A stretch of DNA of 64,000 nt from contig NZ_UZAC03000001.1 of the NCBI RefSeq assembly GCF_900538055.1, forward strand, positions 1,116,001 through 1,180,000. The letters run 5' to 3'. Below the pieces are notes generated by a model. That model was not told the DNA's origin, ran no database searches, and saw only the letters and a list, made by a program, of their open reading frames with translations. The position numbers and the translations under genes were made by a program. Below, one piece after another: positions 29,201-40,341 of the stretch. Numbering within the stretch: position 1 is the stretch's first letter; every line of letters begins with the position of its first letter. The stretch comes from Pasteuria penetrans. Lineage in GTDB: Bacteria > Bacillota > Bacilli > Thermoactinomycetales > Thermoactinomycetaceae.

Positions 29201-30388
29201 TCACTCTTCTACTTTGGAAACCGTACCGGCGCCTACCGTACGACCACCTTCACGAATCGCAAAGCGGGTTCCATCCTCAATAGCAATGGGGTCAATCAAT
29301 TCCACCGAGATCTGCACATTATCACCCGGCATACACATTTCCGTACCCTCAGGTAGAGTCACAACGCCCGTTACGTCTGTAGTCCGGAAATAAAACTGAG
29401 GGCGATATTTAGAAAAGAAAGGTGTATGCCGACCACCCTCCTCTTTTGACAGTACGTAAATTTGCGCGGTGAATGCGGTATGCGGTTTTACCGTACCTGG
29501 CTTAGCTAGCACCTGACCACGACGGATTTCTTCGCGGCTGATCCCACGCAGAAGAGCCCCTACGTTGTCACCCGCTTCTGAAAAATCGAGCTGCTTGCGG
29601 AACATCTCCAAACCCGTCACTGTGGTTTCACGGGTTTCACCCAGACCCACAATCATGACCTTATCTCCCACCTCAACACGTCCACGTTCCACACGACCCG
29701 TCGCCACCGTACCACGGCCGGTAATCGTGAACACATCCTCTACAGGCATCAGGAAGGGCTTGTCAGTATCCCGCTCAGGATCTGGAATGTAGGAATCGAC
29801 CGCATCCATCAGTTCCACGATGGACTCCGCATATTTACCCTTAGGATCCTCTAACGCCTTTAGGGCTGATCCGCGAACTACAGGAATATCGTCCCCGGGG
29901 AAACCGTACTCGGACAGCAGTTCACGTGCTTCCATTTCCACAAGTTCAACCAGCTCTTCGTCATCTACCATATCTACCTTGTTGAGAAAGACAACGATGT
30001 GAGGCACCCCTACCTGCCGAGCCAATAGAATATGCTCACGCGTCTGCGGCATAGGACCATCCGCAGCCGAAATAACCAGAATGGCACCGTCCATCTGTGC
30101 TGCCCCGGTGATCATATTCTTCACGTAATCGGCATGACCAGGACAATCCACGTGTGCATAATGACGGTTTTCCGTTTCATACTCCACGTGCGCCGTTGCA
30201 ATCGTAATCCCACGAGCACGTTCCTCCGGCGCCTTATCAATTTGATCATAGGCAGTTGCTTGCGCCCCACCCCTGAGCGACAATACGGTGGTAATGGCAG
30301 CTGTTAACGTTGTCTTACCATGGTCCACGTGACCAATGGTACCAATATTGACATGCCGCTTCGTCCGCTCAAATTTTTCTCTTGCCAT
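29201..30388 (-). CDS. tuf: Elongation factor Tu
   Basis: A 395-residue GTPase delivering aminoacyl-tRNA to the ribosome. The G motifs are [17 protein letters not shown] and NKVDMVDD, with the switch I region [15 protein letters not shown]. Domains II and III follow, with [13 protein letters not shown]. The gap from fusA is 32 bases, the usual str-operon arrangement. Confidence 0.98.
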   Translation of the reverse strand: MAREKFERTKRHVNIGTIGHVDHGKTTLTAAITTVLSLRGGAQATAYDQIDKAPEERARGITIATAHVEYETENRHYAHVDCPGHADYVKNMITGAAQMDGAILVISAADGPMPQTREHILLARQVGVPHIVVFLNKVDMVDDEELVELVEMEARELLSEYGFPGDDIPVVRGSALKALEDPKGKYAESIVELMDAVDSYIPDPERDTDKPFLMPVEDVFTITGRGTVATGRVERGRVEVGDKVMIVGLGETRETTVTGLEMFRKQLDFSEAGDNVGALLRGISREEIRRGQVLAKPGTVKPHTAFTAQIYVLSKEEGGRHTPFFSKYRPQFYFRTTDVTGVVTLPEGTEMCMPGDNVQISVELIDPIAIEDGTRFAIREGGRTVGAGTVSKVEE

Positions 30389-30420
30389 ATCTCTTCAATA
30401 CCCCTCTCGAACAGATACCC

Positions 30421-32496
30421 CTACGTACCTGCCATCTTAGAAACAATCTCGTCCGAGATACCCTTCGGCACTTCACCGTAGCACTCGAACTCCATAGAGA
30501 AAGTTCCCCGACCCTGCGTACTCGACCGTAGGTTATTCACATAACCAAACATCTCCATCAGAGGCACCACACCGCGGATGACCTGTGCACCCGCTCGCGC
30601 ATCCATTCCCTCTACGCGACCCCGTCGCGAATTGATGTCGCCAATGACATCGCCCATGTACTCCTCAGGAACCACTGCCTCAACCCGCATGAGGGGTTCT
30701 AGTAAAACGGGCGCACACTGACTCTTAGTACCCCGTAAAGCAAGCGAACCCGCAATCTTAAAGGCCATTTCCGAGGAATCAACGTCATGATAGGATCCAT
30801 CAAAAAGAATAGCGCGAACGTCTACAAGAGGATATCCTGCCAACACACCATTCTGCATAGATTCTTCGATCCCGGCCTGGACCGCAGAAATGTATTCACG
30901 TGGAATCACACCACCTACAATCTTATTGACGAACTCAAAGCCGGAACCTGGTTCGAGAGGCTCGAAACGAACCCAAACATGGCCGTACTGACCCCGACCC
31001 CCAGTTTGGCGAACAAATTTCCCCTCGATTTCAGCAGCACGACGGATGGTCTCCTTGTAGGCCACCTGGGGTGCCCCTACATTGGCCTCTACCTTGAATT
31101 CACGACGCAACCGATCGACAAGAATATCAAGGTGGAGCTCACCCATTCCAGAGATGATCGTCTGGCCCGTCTCCTCATCCGTATGCGTTTTGAAAGTAGG
31201 ATCCTCTTCATCGAGTCGAGATAAGGCAACCGCCATCCGATCCTGATCTGCCTTTGTTTTCGGCTCAATCGCTACCGAGATGACAGGCTCAGGAAAATCC
31301 ATGGATTCCAGTATCACAGATTGCTTCTCGTCGCAAAGCGTATCCCCAGTGAAGGTGTTCTTCAACCCAACGGCCGCGGCAATATCCCCCGTATACACAC
31401 GACCAACCTCTTGACGATGATTCGCATGCATCTGCAGAATTCGTCCGATCCGCTCACGTTTCTCCTTGCTCGCGTTGTATACATAGGAGCCCGAAGACAA
31501 GGTCCCGGAATAAACACGAAAGAACGTCAACTTGCCCACATAGGGATCGGTCATAATTTTAAAAGCTAGTGCGGAAAAGGGCTCCTCATCACTCACAAGC
31601 CGCTCTATCTCCTCCCCCTTGTCATTGACACCCTCCACAGGGGGCACATCGAGGGGGGAAGGCAAATAAGCCACTACAGCATCAAGTAGGGGTTGGACAC
31701 CCTTGTTGCGATAAGAGGAACCACACAACACAGGCGTCATTTGAACGGAACAGGTGGCGGACCGCAGGCCACTGGCAATTTCTTCCTCTGTCAAGGTACC
31801 GTTCTCCAGATATCGCTCCATCAGTTCATCATCCGAATCGGCGATAGCCTCCATCATCACACTACGGGCCTCTTCAACCTTCCCCTGATACTCCTCAGGG
31901 ATTTCGAGGGCCTCCGAAGTGGTCCCGAGATCATCGACGTAAACGATTGCCTTTTGCGTGACGAGATCAATCACGCCCTTGAAGCCGTCCTCAGCGCCAA
32001 TGGGTAATTGAATGGGCACCGCGTTGGACCCGAGCCTCTCACGCATTTGCTGCACGGTACCTAAAAAATCTGCACCCATGATATCCATTTTATTGACATA
32101 GGCAATCCGTGGTACCCTGTATCGCTCCGCCTGACGCCAAACGGTCTCCGACTGCGGTTCCACACCACCCTTAGCACAGAAAACACCGATAGAACCGTCC
32201 AGAACGCGCAAGGAACGCTCCACTTCAACCGTGAAATCCACGTGCCCGGGTGTATCGATGATGTTGATACGATGGTCCCTCCACCGTGCCGTGGTAGCAG
32301 CCGAGGTGATCGTAATTCCACGCTCCTGTTCCTGCTCCATCCAATCCATGGTGGCGGCACCTTCATGCACCTCACCAATCTTATGCACCCGACCTGTGTA
32401 AAACAGAATACGTTCTGTGGTGGTTGTTTTACCTGCATCAATATGTGCCATAATCCCTATGTTTCTTGTTGCCCGCAACGTGAACTCACGTGTCAC
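30421..32496 (-). CDS. fusA: Elongation factor G
   Basis: A 691-residue translocation GTPase. G motifs: [23 protein letters not shown] and NKMDIMGAD. It has switch I ([13 protein letters not shown]), the five-domain length, and the domain IV tip region ([17 protein letters not shown]). It starts with GTG, with AAGGGAG upstream. Confidence 0.98.
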   Translation of the reverse strand: MTREFTLRATRNIGIMAHIDAGKTTTTERILFYTGRVHKIGEVHEGAATMDWMEQEQERGITITSAATTARWRDHRINIIDTPGHVDFTVEVERSLRVLDGSIGVFCAKGGVEPQSETVWRQAERYRVPRIAYVNKMDIMGADFLGTVQQMRERLGSNAVPIQLPIGAEDGFKGVIDLVTQKAIVYVDDLGTTSEALEIPEEYQGKVEEARSVMMEAIADSDDELMERYLENGTLTEEEIASGLRSATCSVQMTPVLCGSSYRNKGVQPLLDAVVAYLPSPLDVPPVEGVNDKGEEIERLVSDEEPFSALAFKIMTDPYVGKLTFFRVYSGTLSSGSYVYNASKEKRERIGRILQMHANHRQEVGRVYTGDIAAAVGLKNTFTGDTLCDEKQSVILESMDFPEPVISVAIEPKTKADQDRMAVALSRLDEEDPTFKTHTDEETGQTIISGMGELHLDILVDRLRREFKVEANVGAPQVAYKETIRRAAEIEGKFVRQTGGRGQYGHVWVRFEPLEPGSGFEFVNKIVGGVIPREYISAVQAGIEESMQNGVLAGYPLVDVRAILFDGSYHDVDSSEMAFKIAGSLALRGTKSQCAPVLLEPLMRVEAVVPEEYMGDVIGDINSRRGRVEGMDARAGAQVIRGVVPLMEMFGYVNNLRSSTQGRGTFSMEFECYGEVPKGISDEIVSKMAGT

Positions 32497-32581
32497 CGGA
32501 AACTTCTCCCTTCTACTATTACAAAGCTACCGGCGTCACCTCCGCTCCCCTTGCCGCAGCAATCTAGATTCAACATCCATC

Positions 32582-33052
32582 TTACCAGCGATAATGGGCA
32601 AAGGCACGGTTAGCTTCAGCCATACGATGGGTATCTTCCTTCTTTTTCACAGCGGCACCCGTACCATTAGCCGCATCCAAAATTTCACGTGTGAGACGAT
32701 CCTGCATCGTCTTTTCGCCGTGTTTACGGGCAAAATCTACGATCCACCGAATCGCCAGGCTGGTCCTCCGCTCTGGCTTTACCTCCACAGGTACCTGGTA
32801 ATTGGCTCCTCCCACGCGGCGAGCTTTTACCTCCAGCACGGGCATCACATTCTCTAACGCCTGTTCCAGCACGGTCAGCGGATCCTTTTCCGACTCCTCG
32901 CGAATCTTCTCCATGCTCCCGTATAGGATACGCTGCGCCTTCCCCTTCTGCCCGTCATACATCAAACGATTCATCAAGCGAGTCACCAGTTTACTTCCAT
33001 ACACAGGATCAGCGATGACCTCGCGTCGTGGTACCGGCCCCTTTCTTGGCAC
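32582..33052 (-). CDS. rpsG: 30S ribosomal protein S7
   Basis: A 156-residue 30S head assembly protein. The GTG at 33052 ([16 protein letters not shown]) has AAAGGGGG 8 bases upstream; the longer open frame adds non-homologous residues. The C-terminal [21 protein letters not shown] matches the Gram-positive form. Confidence 0.97.
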   Translation of the reverse strand: MPRKGPVPRREVIADPVYGSKLVTRLMNRLMYDGQKGKAQRILYGSMEKIREESEKDPLTVLEQALENVMPVLEVKARRVGGANYQVPVEVKPERRTSLAIRWIVDFARKHGEKTMQDRLTREILDAANGTGAAVKKKEDTHRMAEANRAFAHYRW

Positions 33053-33166
33053 CCATCCATCCCCCTTTCTTCCTGCTGCTTGATTCACAACGCCACAAAC
33101 AAAACAAATCCGCACGAACAGGAACAAAAAACAGGGAGGAAAGGGTAAAACACCCGTATCAACCCC

Positions 33167-33577
33167 CTACTTGGGCCGCTTGGTACCATACCGGGAACGA
33201 CCCCGACGGCGATCAACTACACCGGCAGCGTCCAAAGCTCCACGCACCACTTGGTAACGGACACCCGCAAGGTCCTTAGTCTTTCCGCCCCGTACAAGAA
33301 CAACGGAGTGTTCTTGTAGATTATGGCCAATCCCCGGGATATAAGCATTGACCTCCATGTTATTACTCAGACGCACCCGGGCATACTTCCGTACAGCCGA
33401 ATTCGGCTTCCTGGGCGAAAGAGTAGCAACACGGATACAGACGCCACGCTTTTGTGGAGAACTTTGCAACACATTAGACTTGTGGAAACTATTGTAAGCA
33501 AACTGCAGAGCTGGTGCCTTTGCTTTCCTACGGCGCCGCTTCCGTCCCTTGCGAATCAACTGATTGATGGTTGGCAT
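33167..33577 (-). CDS. rpsL: 30S ribosomal protein S12
   Basis: A 136-residue decoding-centre protein. The [15 protein letters not shown] and [16 protein letters not shown] loops are present. The residue equivalent to Lys43, in the LSPRKPNSA loop, is Arg or Lys in most species; here the string reads [11 protein letters not shown], i.e. with Lys at the streptomycin-sensitive position. It is the first gene of the transcribed cluster in this window. Confidence 0.97.
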   Translation of the reverse strand: MPTINQLIRKGRKRRRRKAKAPALQFAYNSFHKSNVLQSSPQKRGVCIRVATLSPRKPNSAVRKYARVRLSNNMEVNAYIPGIGHNLQEHSVVLVRGGKTKDLAGVRYQVVRGALDAAGVVDRRRGRSRYGTKRPK

Positions 33578-33649
33578 ATTTCTTCACTTCCTCCTCCCCT
33601 TTAGAATCCCCCCCTTTCCTCTGAGGGAACTACCCCAGAAAAAACGAAA

Positions 33650-33681
33650 CGGGTACGGAGGCCGATCCCTCCGTACCCCCT
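33650..33681 (-). terminator. Terminator-like hairpin in the rpsL leader
   Basis: On the minus strand GGTACGGAGG pairs with CCTCCGTACC around GATCGG, followed after a few bases by GTTTCGTTTTTT. It lies between the promoter at 33739-33767 and rpsL, so it may act as a leader attenuator controlling entry into the cluster. Confidence 0.7.
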
Positions 33682-33738
33682 AAGACCCACATCAGGGAGG
33701 CCAATATCTACTGTGCGGACCCGCAAACACACGTGGTA

Positions 33739-33767
33739 ATTCTACCACCGACTTCCCCCTAAGTCAA
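33739..33767 (-). promoter_or_regulatory. Sigma-A type promoter for the str operon
   Basis: On the minus strand TTGACT (33767-33762), a 17-base spacer and TAGAAT (33744-33739) match the vegetative consensus closely. The start would be near 33730, giving a leader of about 150 bases with the attenuator-like hairpin before rpsL. Confidence 0.8.
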
Positions 33768-34324
33768 CGAAGGGAATAGGGTTCCGCATTTTTTCCCCGT
33801 TGCCGCTTTCCACCATGCATACCACCCCACCGAAAAGGACGAACCAAGGAGACCATCCCATCCCATTCACCCCATTGGCAACATCCCGCTGCGGACGTAC
33901 ATTTCTAGACAGGGTTTTCAGGAAAAATCCCCCTGGATCCCGGCTGAATATCGGGCCTGGAGATTTCGTCCAGAAAGTGAGGATAGAACTGTTGTTTTAT
34001 AGGTTGAAGGTTACAGGGTAGGGGTTTCGTGTTCCCATCCGCCAATATGGGAACGTCCCTGTGGCGTAAACTTGTGTATAATCGAACGGTATACACAAAA
34101 GGGCCGCCGCAAAAACAGAACCCCCACCCGATCCATAATCTATTTTTGTATTTTTTTATCCTTGTATAAAATTTTTTCAAATGACGTGTTGGGGACATCG
34201 GCTATTACCGCCATAATTATGTACACTGCCCTTGCGATTCAAAACAATACATTTAGGGTAGATCCCATTATGGGTCGTATTTCCATACAAATTCAGCAGG
34301 TATATTTTTTGGAGGATGGGGTTT
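33768..34324. other. Intergenic region between the str promoter and the permease gene
   Basis: No gene is supported. It contains the divergent upstream regions of rpsL (minus) and of the permease (plus). I see no ATPase or regulator gene for the permease here. Confidence 0.6.
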
Positions 34325-36409
34325 ATGACACTCTTCCAATGTGTAATCCGCATGATGATCCGGAAACCACAGGTCTATATAGGCTTGGCGTTGAATACAG
34401 CTGTCGTTGCGGCTGTGGTTTTTGCTTATGCCACGTTTGTGTTTCACCCCCAACTCGATATGCTTTGGCATGGGGAAAAGCAAACCATCACGGAACAGCT
34501 ACTTCGAATCATGTTTGGTGTACTTATGCTCTGTTCCCTCCTCTCCCTGCTCTATTTTCTCTCGGTCCTCTGTAGGGAAAGAAGGAAACAATTTGGTATA
34601 TTCATCCTATTGGGTATGAAAATTTCCCAACTACAACTTATGCTGATATGGGAAATCCTATCCATCGGTAGTTGCTCTACTATCGCAGGGATTTTCCTGG
34701 GCGTCCTATTGAATATGAGTTTACTGCATCTCCTCAAACTGAACGTGGAGTACTTTCAGCTGGCGTTTCATTTTTCCGAGAAATCCCTCTACATTTCTAC
34801 GGCCTCGTGCCTATTGTTGTTCCTCTTAGCAGCCTTGATCATGCCCCTTTTGGTTCGGGAACAACACATCCTCCGATTTTTCCGTGATGGGGGGGAGAGA
34901 AGAGAGGGTAAATCGGATCTTTCCATAGGGATTCTTCGTTCCATTCTGTCCTTTTTCTTTCTGGGATTGGTAATCGTCCTCTGTTGGTTTTGGCCTATCC
35001 CCGTCGAACTTACGTTTCATAGGTACACCCCCTTTATCCCCACGTTGTTAGTCTGTTTGGTTCTTACGACATTGGGCATTTACTTTTTTTATCGTCAGGG
35101 TATGGTAATGATAGCGAAATTTCTTCTCCAGAAACACCAGTTTTCCTGGAGAAAATCTCGACTGTTATGGATGAGCAGTATAACCTACCGGTTGCGTGAA
35201 AACGCCCATTTCCTATCCCTTTTTTCCCTATTGCTCACAATCTCATTTATTTCTATTAGTTTGTTCCCTCCTCTTTTTTCCGTGTTCTTTTCTTCGCAAT
35301 ATGATTCACACCTAAATACATACTATTATAATTATTCAAAAGAGAAAAACGTAATGCCATCAATCATTTATTCCCTAGGGGAGAAGGGAAGGTCTTCCCC
35401 CCTAGAAAAGCAGTGGAGATCATTAGATTCCATTCTTACTGCCGGTGGTCTGGTACGCTTCGTTTCCCAACCACTGGTGCTTGTGCACAGAAGGAACACG
35501 CAACTGGAATATACGGAAGGCTATTTTATTCGGGCGAGGGATTACAATGAAATGGCCCGGAGAAGCGGAAAACCCTTTCTCACCCTGGGTACTAATGATG
35601 CCATGGGTATGGATTATGCGTATGCAAACGATACAGGCTCGGAGTTTCCCTATCCACTGCTCAAAGATTTGGGGATCCAGGAGGTGCAGCATTCCGGAAC
35701 CAAAGGGAATACCGTTTTTCCTCGTATGGATGTACCACAGTGGATATTGGGGGATTATGCGTATGCAAAGGTTTCAAAACACTACAAAATAAAAAAAGTA
35801 CAACATGTGAATTATTTTTTGCCATATAATGGTACAAATATTTATATTATAAACACTATGATTAGATTAAATAAGTATTTCCGGGGAGCTTCCCCTCCTA
35901 CCTATTCTACCCACCTTTCCAACGGTATGTCGGGGGGAGTCGTATATGCAAAGAATTATGAACCCTATTTGTGGAAGGTATTGGCCCAGTCCACTGCTAT
36001 TTCCTATGTAATCGTGTTTTTTGTTTTTATGATCGCAGCAGATGGCTTTCTTTTGTCCCGCATCTACACGGATATAGAGGGTCAAAGGCAGCAGTTTCTC
36101 AACCTGTTGCGGGTGGGTTTTTCCGTCCGTGATGTACGAAGATCAATCACAAACCAGATGGCCTTCATTTTCTTCTCGCCCCTGTTGCTATCCACCATTT
36201 TTACCGCCTCCGCACTTCGTTATGGATGCCGTTACCTGTTGAAATATCCTATTCTTGGGGAGGAAATCGAATTTCCTGACTGGTCCAGTTTGGTAGGGGT
36301 GATCGCTGTAGCCCTGGGTGTACATTTTGCCATGTTTTTCCTAACTCGTGCGTGGGTATGGCGTAACATACAAGGACAATGGAATTCCACAAGGGGTGGT
36401 GTTCCCTAG
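34325..36409 (+). CDS. FtsX/BceB-like ABC transporter permease
   Basis: About 694 residues, plus strand, opposite to the ribosomal genes. It has the BceB-type layout: one N-terminal span, three spans around residues 60-180 (first FtsX-like domain), more spans to about 330, a large extracellular domain of about 200 residues, and three C-terminal spans. The ATG at 34325 is chosen because GGAGG lies 9 bases upstream; an ATG at 34316 directly abuts that box. BceAB-type systems detect and give resistance to cell-wall-active peptides such as bacitracin and lantibiotics, usually with an ATPase and a two-component system next door. None is adjacent here, so the partner must be elsewhere or the gene is orphaned. 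Confidence 0.82.
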   Translation: MTLFQCVIRMMIRKPQVYIGLALNTAVVAAVVFAYATFVFHPQLDMLWHGEKQTITEQLLRIMFGVLMLCSLLSLLYFLSVLCRERRKQFGIFILLGMKISQLQLMLIWEILSIGSCSTIAGIFLGVLLNMSLLHLLKLNVEYFQLAFHFSEKSLYISTASCLLLFLLAALIMPLLVREQHILRFFRDGGERREGKSDLSIGILRSILSFFFLGLVIVLCWFWPIPVELTFHRYTPFIPTLLVCLVLTTLGIYFFYRQGMVMIAKFLLQKHQFSWRKSRLLWMSSITYRLRENAHFLSLFSLLLTISFISISLFPPLFSVFFSSQYDSHLNTYYYNYSKEKNVMPSIIYSLGEKGRSSPLEKQWRSLDSILTAGGLVRFVSQPLVLVHRRNTQLEYTEGYFIRARDYNEMARRSGKPFLTLGTNDAMGMDYAYANDTGSEFPYPLLKDLGIQEVQHSGTKGNTVFPRMDVPQWILGDYAYAKVSKHYKIKKVQHVNYFLPYNGTNIYIINTMIRLNKYFRGASPPTYSTHLSNGMSGGVVYAKNYEPYLWKVLAQSTAISYVIVFFVFMIAADGFLLSRIYTDIEGQRQQFLNLLRVGFSVRDVRRSITNQMAFIFFSPLLLSTIFTASALRYGCRYLLKYPILGEEIEFPDWSSLVGVIAVALGVHFAMFFLTRAWVWRNIQGQWNSTRGGVP

Positions 36410-36570
36410 GTCCCCTGTGTTGCAACACTACCTGCGCCTTTTGACGCTTTCCTCCCATGGTTCTTCGCCTTACTCATCTCCCGAACCCACATCGGACGGG
36501 AATCTTCCGTCCTGCCTTTTCCCAAAATGCTCATCACCTGCTGATCCCGGAAAGCCCTCTCCCCCGTCCT

Positions 36571-37864
36571 CCGTAGGACACGACACACATTACCCTACAC
36601 GTACTCCTCCCACATTATGTGACTCTTACGAGTTCCATGGGGTTTTGCCCATTCAGTACCCGTCTGATGTTACGTTCTTCCTCCGTACCCCCTCCCTGCT
36701 GTGTTCTATCCGGGTTTCGATCCAATGTTGCCTGGTCCAACTTGTGATCGTCCCCTTATTTCGCGATTGTGTGTGAGCCGATTCAGCTAAACCCTTTACC
36801 CTCCCTTTACAAGGGTTTTATCGCTACCATAGGCTAACGATCCGACTATTGTGCACAGGGAGCCCTGGTTGTCCTGGGTTTTTATTACGCCTTGCTGTGT
36901 GTGACCAGACGGCGTTGTTCCGTGCGACGTCGAGTGGACCCAGTATTTCAACCGATACCCTCACAGAACTGAACACTCTCACGTGATCCGGCCCTTATCA
37001 TCCCGCATAAATCAACGGTGCACAACGTGGTGTGTCCACTATGATGGTTGTGTGGATGGCGGCAAGACCGATATGATTTCTCGTTTTCCACTTGATCGTT
37101 CCGGAACCCGTGATGATATCTCTTGGCCCTTTACAGCCTGGCGACGATCAAGCCGTTAGACGTCTGTACGACAGGTTTCCAGGTTGCACACAGGAAGGAC
37201 TGGGTTGGGTTCATTCCGCCCATACACCACAGGCCACTAGGACATAAGGTCTTCTTCCCTAGCTTGGTCCCAGAAGGATCCTTACCCTCTAGTTTCGACA
37301 TGAATGGCTCGTTTCGATGCCGTCGCCCAGCCGGTTCGATTGCGCCAATCTCCTCAAACACCCACCGAACGGGGTCGGGCCCCGCCTTTTCCCCCCTAGC
37401 TACCCAAGACCCCATGCTCTTACCATGGACCGCGCTAGGGCGGTTGGGAACCTACCACCTATCGATCGGTTCCCAACCAAGGGCCTACCTCCATCTTTTC
37501 TGCACCCTAGCTTGGGTGCACACCCATAATAAGCGCCTGGACTGGATTCCACCCATCCGTGTGCACCGCATGCCCACCCAGATCGTAAGTTGGTCGTCCC
37601 CCGTGACTTTCCCCGATGTGTCAAGCCACGCCTCGGTTTTGGCATGAATGGTTCCTTTCGATGCGTGATCGAACGGTTCACCCGTGTTGAGCTCCCTAAC
37701 CCCCACCGGACAGGGGTTCTAGCCCCGCCTCTTCCGAGACCGATCCCCACCAGAAATCTTTCCACACCATCATTGTTAGATGGTTTGAGGCCCGCTGCCC
37801 ACCAACTGGCCTCGAAGAGGGACCATGTACAATCTCCATCACTTATATAACCTACTTGACACAC
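36571..37864 (-). mobile_element. Degenerate ORF-less group II intron
   Basis: The 5' end reads GTGTGTCAAGTAGG at 37864 and continues with domain I-like sequence shared with the fragments at 5440 and 7362. The 3' end has a decayed domain V (GAGTCACATAATG to GTACGTGTAGG, about 36590-36625) preceded by the same domain IV-like segment found at 45.1 and 49.8 kb. A second diverged copy of part of domain I seems to lie at about 37130-37490. No reverse transcriptase is encoded and the domain V stem has mismatches, so it is probably dead. Intervening open frames here are spurious. Confidence 0.6.
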
Positions 37865-38625
37865 GCCTGAGTAGTAGAATACTAACTTTATAGAGGAAAA
37901 GATTCCCCCTATCCAAAGTAGCCATCCTAAGAGAGCAAACAAAAAATGGGGGGCCACTGGAAACGGATTGGAATCTCGTCGTTCTGTACAAGGTCATAGG
38001 GGCCGGTTATCTAGATGGATTTATTCCTTGTTACGGTGGGTTTTCCCGTGGGCGAGGGGGAACGGAAAACAGGTACGATTATACTTTACAGTCTATTTGC
38101 AAAAGACATGTAAAGTATTGTGTTGGAACTGTTTACATGATATATTATCAATGTACCTAATATACCATTGATTTCAAGAGAATTGTAGACTCGCCGGTAC
38201 GTTCCCCCCAAGGACCGGTATTCCCCCTTCCTCATCCCTGTATAGGATGTAGGGTTTGAAGGGGAGAGGAGTTATACACAATCAAATCATTCCATGTGGT
38301 TAGAGGTGCGTTGTTGATGGGTGTAGGTATAGACGAAAATCATGGCGGGTCGTTGTGGTGGTATCTATGGGAAATAGAGGAATATCTATATTTTCTATAA
38401 TTTTGTCCATGTGTGTTCCATAGTTTCATAGGGGTATAAGGGTATTTTATGTGGTTTTCCTTACGGCGCCTCTGGGTTCAGGTATTGATATACCTAATCT
38501 TAGGATCATACACTCGTTTTTCCTCTCGTATGAATTGATAGAGTGGGATTCCCATTATGCAATATTCATTCGGGATTTATTTTAGTTTTATTATATAATT
38601 TGAATCAAGGAGAGATTGGGTCACT
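37865..38625. other. Region between intron and surface protein gene; no gene recognised
   Basis: AT-rich toward the 3' end; a TATAAT at about 38590 may be part of a promoter for the gene at 38626. No conserved frame is seen. Confidence 0.5.
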
Positions 38626-39927
38626 ATGACAGGAAATAGAGCAAACCGTATACAAGCTTTAATTTTATCAACAAGTCTCTTGGCAATGCCCTTTATTTCA
38701 TACCCCTCCCATGCCAATGCCATTGCAAGTAACATCCCCACTATAGAACCCGATGATAATCTTACTCCCAAGAGGCCTACGATACTTGATGAAACAGATA
38801 ATTGGAAGGATAATGAACATGAAAAAACTAAGAAAAAATTGTTAGAAAATAGAAAACAAATAAATGATAACTATAATAATTTTACAGAGCAAGATATCCG
38901 TATAAAAAATCGTTTGACAGACCATGATGATTCCTTACGTGCTACCAGAGAGGCAATTGATGGTAACATTGCACCCATCGTAGATAAAAATAAAAAGGAT
39001 ATTGAAACAAATAAGAATGGTATTGCAACGAACGCTGAAGGAATAAGTAAGAATGCAAAAGGAATAAGTGAGAATGCAAGGGGTAAGGAAATACTAGCAA
39101 AGGGTCTAAATGACCATCAAACATCCCTCGACCAACACGGACTTCAACTGGGTCAGCACGAGGAAAAGATAAAGGCAATTGAAGAAAAGATAAAAGGGGG
39201 AAAGATAACCCCAACGGTTATCGAAAACGGGGATCGTGCCCACGTGAAAATTGGTGCCTATGATATAGAGATTTCGTCCAGAGAATATAATGATTTAAAA
39301 ATAAAAATAAGCAGCACTAATCAAAAACTTATAGATGTGCTGAATGAAGTGAAACTGAATGGTACAACGAGGACCCTTACAATCAACGGAATTACTATAG
39401 ATATCAGCTCTACTACCACACTCCATGAGTTGAAACAGATGAGTTGGGCCATGGTGTTCCCATCTTATCTACAGCAGCACCCGAGTTTCGTTTTGAACGG
39501 CGTACCGGTTCAACAAGTAGGACTCGTTGCCAATACCACGGGAGCAGCAGTAGTACCCTCCACTGTTGCGGGTACCTCCGCAGCTAATCAAGCCAACCCA
39601 GTTTCCTCGGGTAACCCCAGATCATCTACAACAACCCCCAACGCTGACAACAAGTCCCCTGGCAATGACAAGCCATCGGGCGGTAAACCCACTGAGGGTG
39701 TACCCTCCAGCAAACCCAGTGGGAATCCTGAGGGTAGTTCACCCAGCGGGAATCCTACAAATGGTCCAATAAAGAGGGGTGGGGCGAACCCTTCCCATAA
39801 CTTGGCTGACACAGCCAATACAGAGACCTTCTACACAATCTACACTTCTGGTGCAGCGGCAGCAGTAGGTTTGGGGGTCCTCACTTTCCTCCGTCTACGT
39901 CGTCGCAAAGGAAAAGATTCTGTATAA
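38626..39927 (+). CDS. Coiled-coil surface protein with C-terminal membrane anchor
   Basis: 433 residues, not assigned to a family. A signal peptide at residues 1-32 ends in SHANA. Residues about 50-200 are heptad-rich coiled coil with repeats such as NKNGIATNAEGISKNAKGIS. A compact domain of about 100 residues with a TITPTV-like strand pattern follows, then a Pro/Ser/Asn/Gly-rich stalk (SSKPSGNPEGSSPSGNP). The C-terminus has LADTAN, a hydrophobic span (AAAAVGLGVLTFL) and RLRRRKGK, the layout of a sortase-anchored protein. The LPxTG position is occupied by LADTA, so sorting is uncertain. GGAGAG lies about 11 bases upstream. Probably displayed on the cell or spore surface for attachment. Confidence 0.75.
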   Translation: MTGNRANRIQALILSTSLLAMPFISYPSHANAIASNIPTIEPDDNLTPKRPTILDETDNWKDNEHEKTKKKLLENRKQINDNYNNFTEQDIRIKNRLTDHDDSLRATREAIDGNIAPIVDKNKKDIETNKNGIATNAEGISKNAKGISENARGKEILAKGLNDHQTSLDQHGLQLGQHEEKIKAIEEKIKGGKITPTVIENGDRAHVKIGAYDIEISSREYNDLKIKISSTNQKLIDVLNEVKLNGTTRTLTINGITIDISSTTTLHELKQMSWAMVFPSYLQQHPSFVLNGVPVQQVGLVANTTGAAVVPSTVAGTSAANQANPVSSGNPRSSTTTPNADNKSPGNDKPSGGKPTEGVPSSKPSGNPEGSSPSGNPTNGPIKRGGANPSHNLADTANTETFYTIYTSGAAAAVGLGVLTFLRLRRRKGKDSV

Positions 39928-39956
39928 ATACGGTAATCAATCCGATTGATTCAGGA

Positions 39957-39995
39957 ACAACAACCCCACGGCGAAATGCCATGGGGTTGTTGCGT
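39957..39995 (+). terminator. Strong hairpin after the surface protein gene
   Basis: CAACAACCCCA and TGGGGTTGTTG pair around a GGC/GCC inner stem, 30 bases after the stop. There is no T run, so it may be a factor-assisted terminator or an mRNA 3' stabiliser. Confidence 0.45.
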
Positions 39996-40341
39996 TCATT
40001 GGGGGAACTTTTGCATTCGTCCCCAGGATCAATAGGGAGAAAGGTGCTGGTGTACATAACCGTGATGGGAACCGTCACCATCCCAACCACGTCATTTCTT
40101 ATTTTCTAATATTCATTCATAGATCAATATAAGGAGGGGATCATTCTATTTTGCACCATCGCTATGCTGCTATGTTGAAACCATCGGAAAACACCTCTTG
40201 AGAATGCCAACCACACCGACTGGTAGATACCCTCCGTTCCCACCATCAATGTCTATTTCGATTGTATCCCGTATTTCTTCCCAGCATCACAACGGGTCAC
40301 TCCGTCCGTACCAGGTGGCCCCCATCACCCTTGTATCCGTA
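39996..40341. other. Intergenic region between convergent surface gene and rpoC
   Basis: Convergent 3' ends meet here. No gene and no clear rpoC terminator with a T run were seen. Confidence 0.5.

Noticed and set aside
36406-37957. Several frames of 60-185 codons on both strands between the permease and the surface protein
   Set aside because: They lie within structured group II intron sequence and recur as non-homologous frames in other intron copies; no ribosome binding sites.
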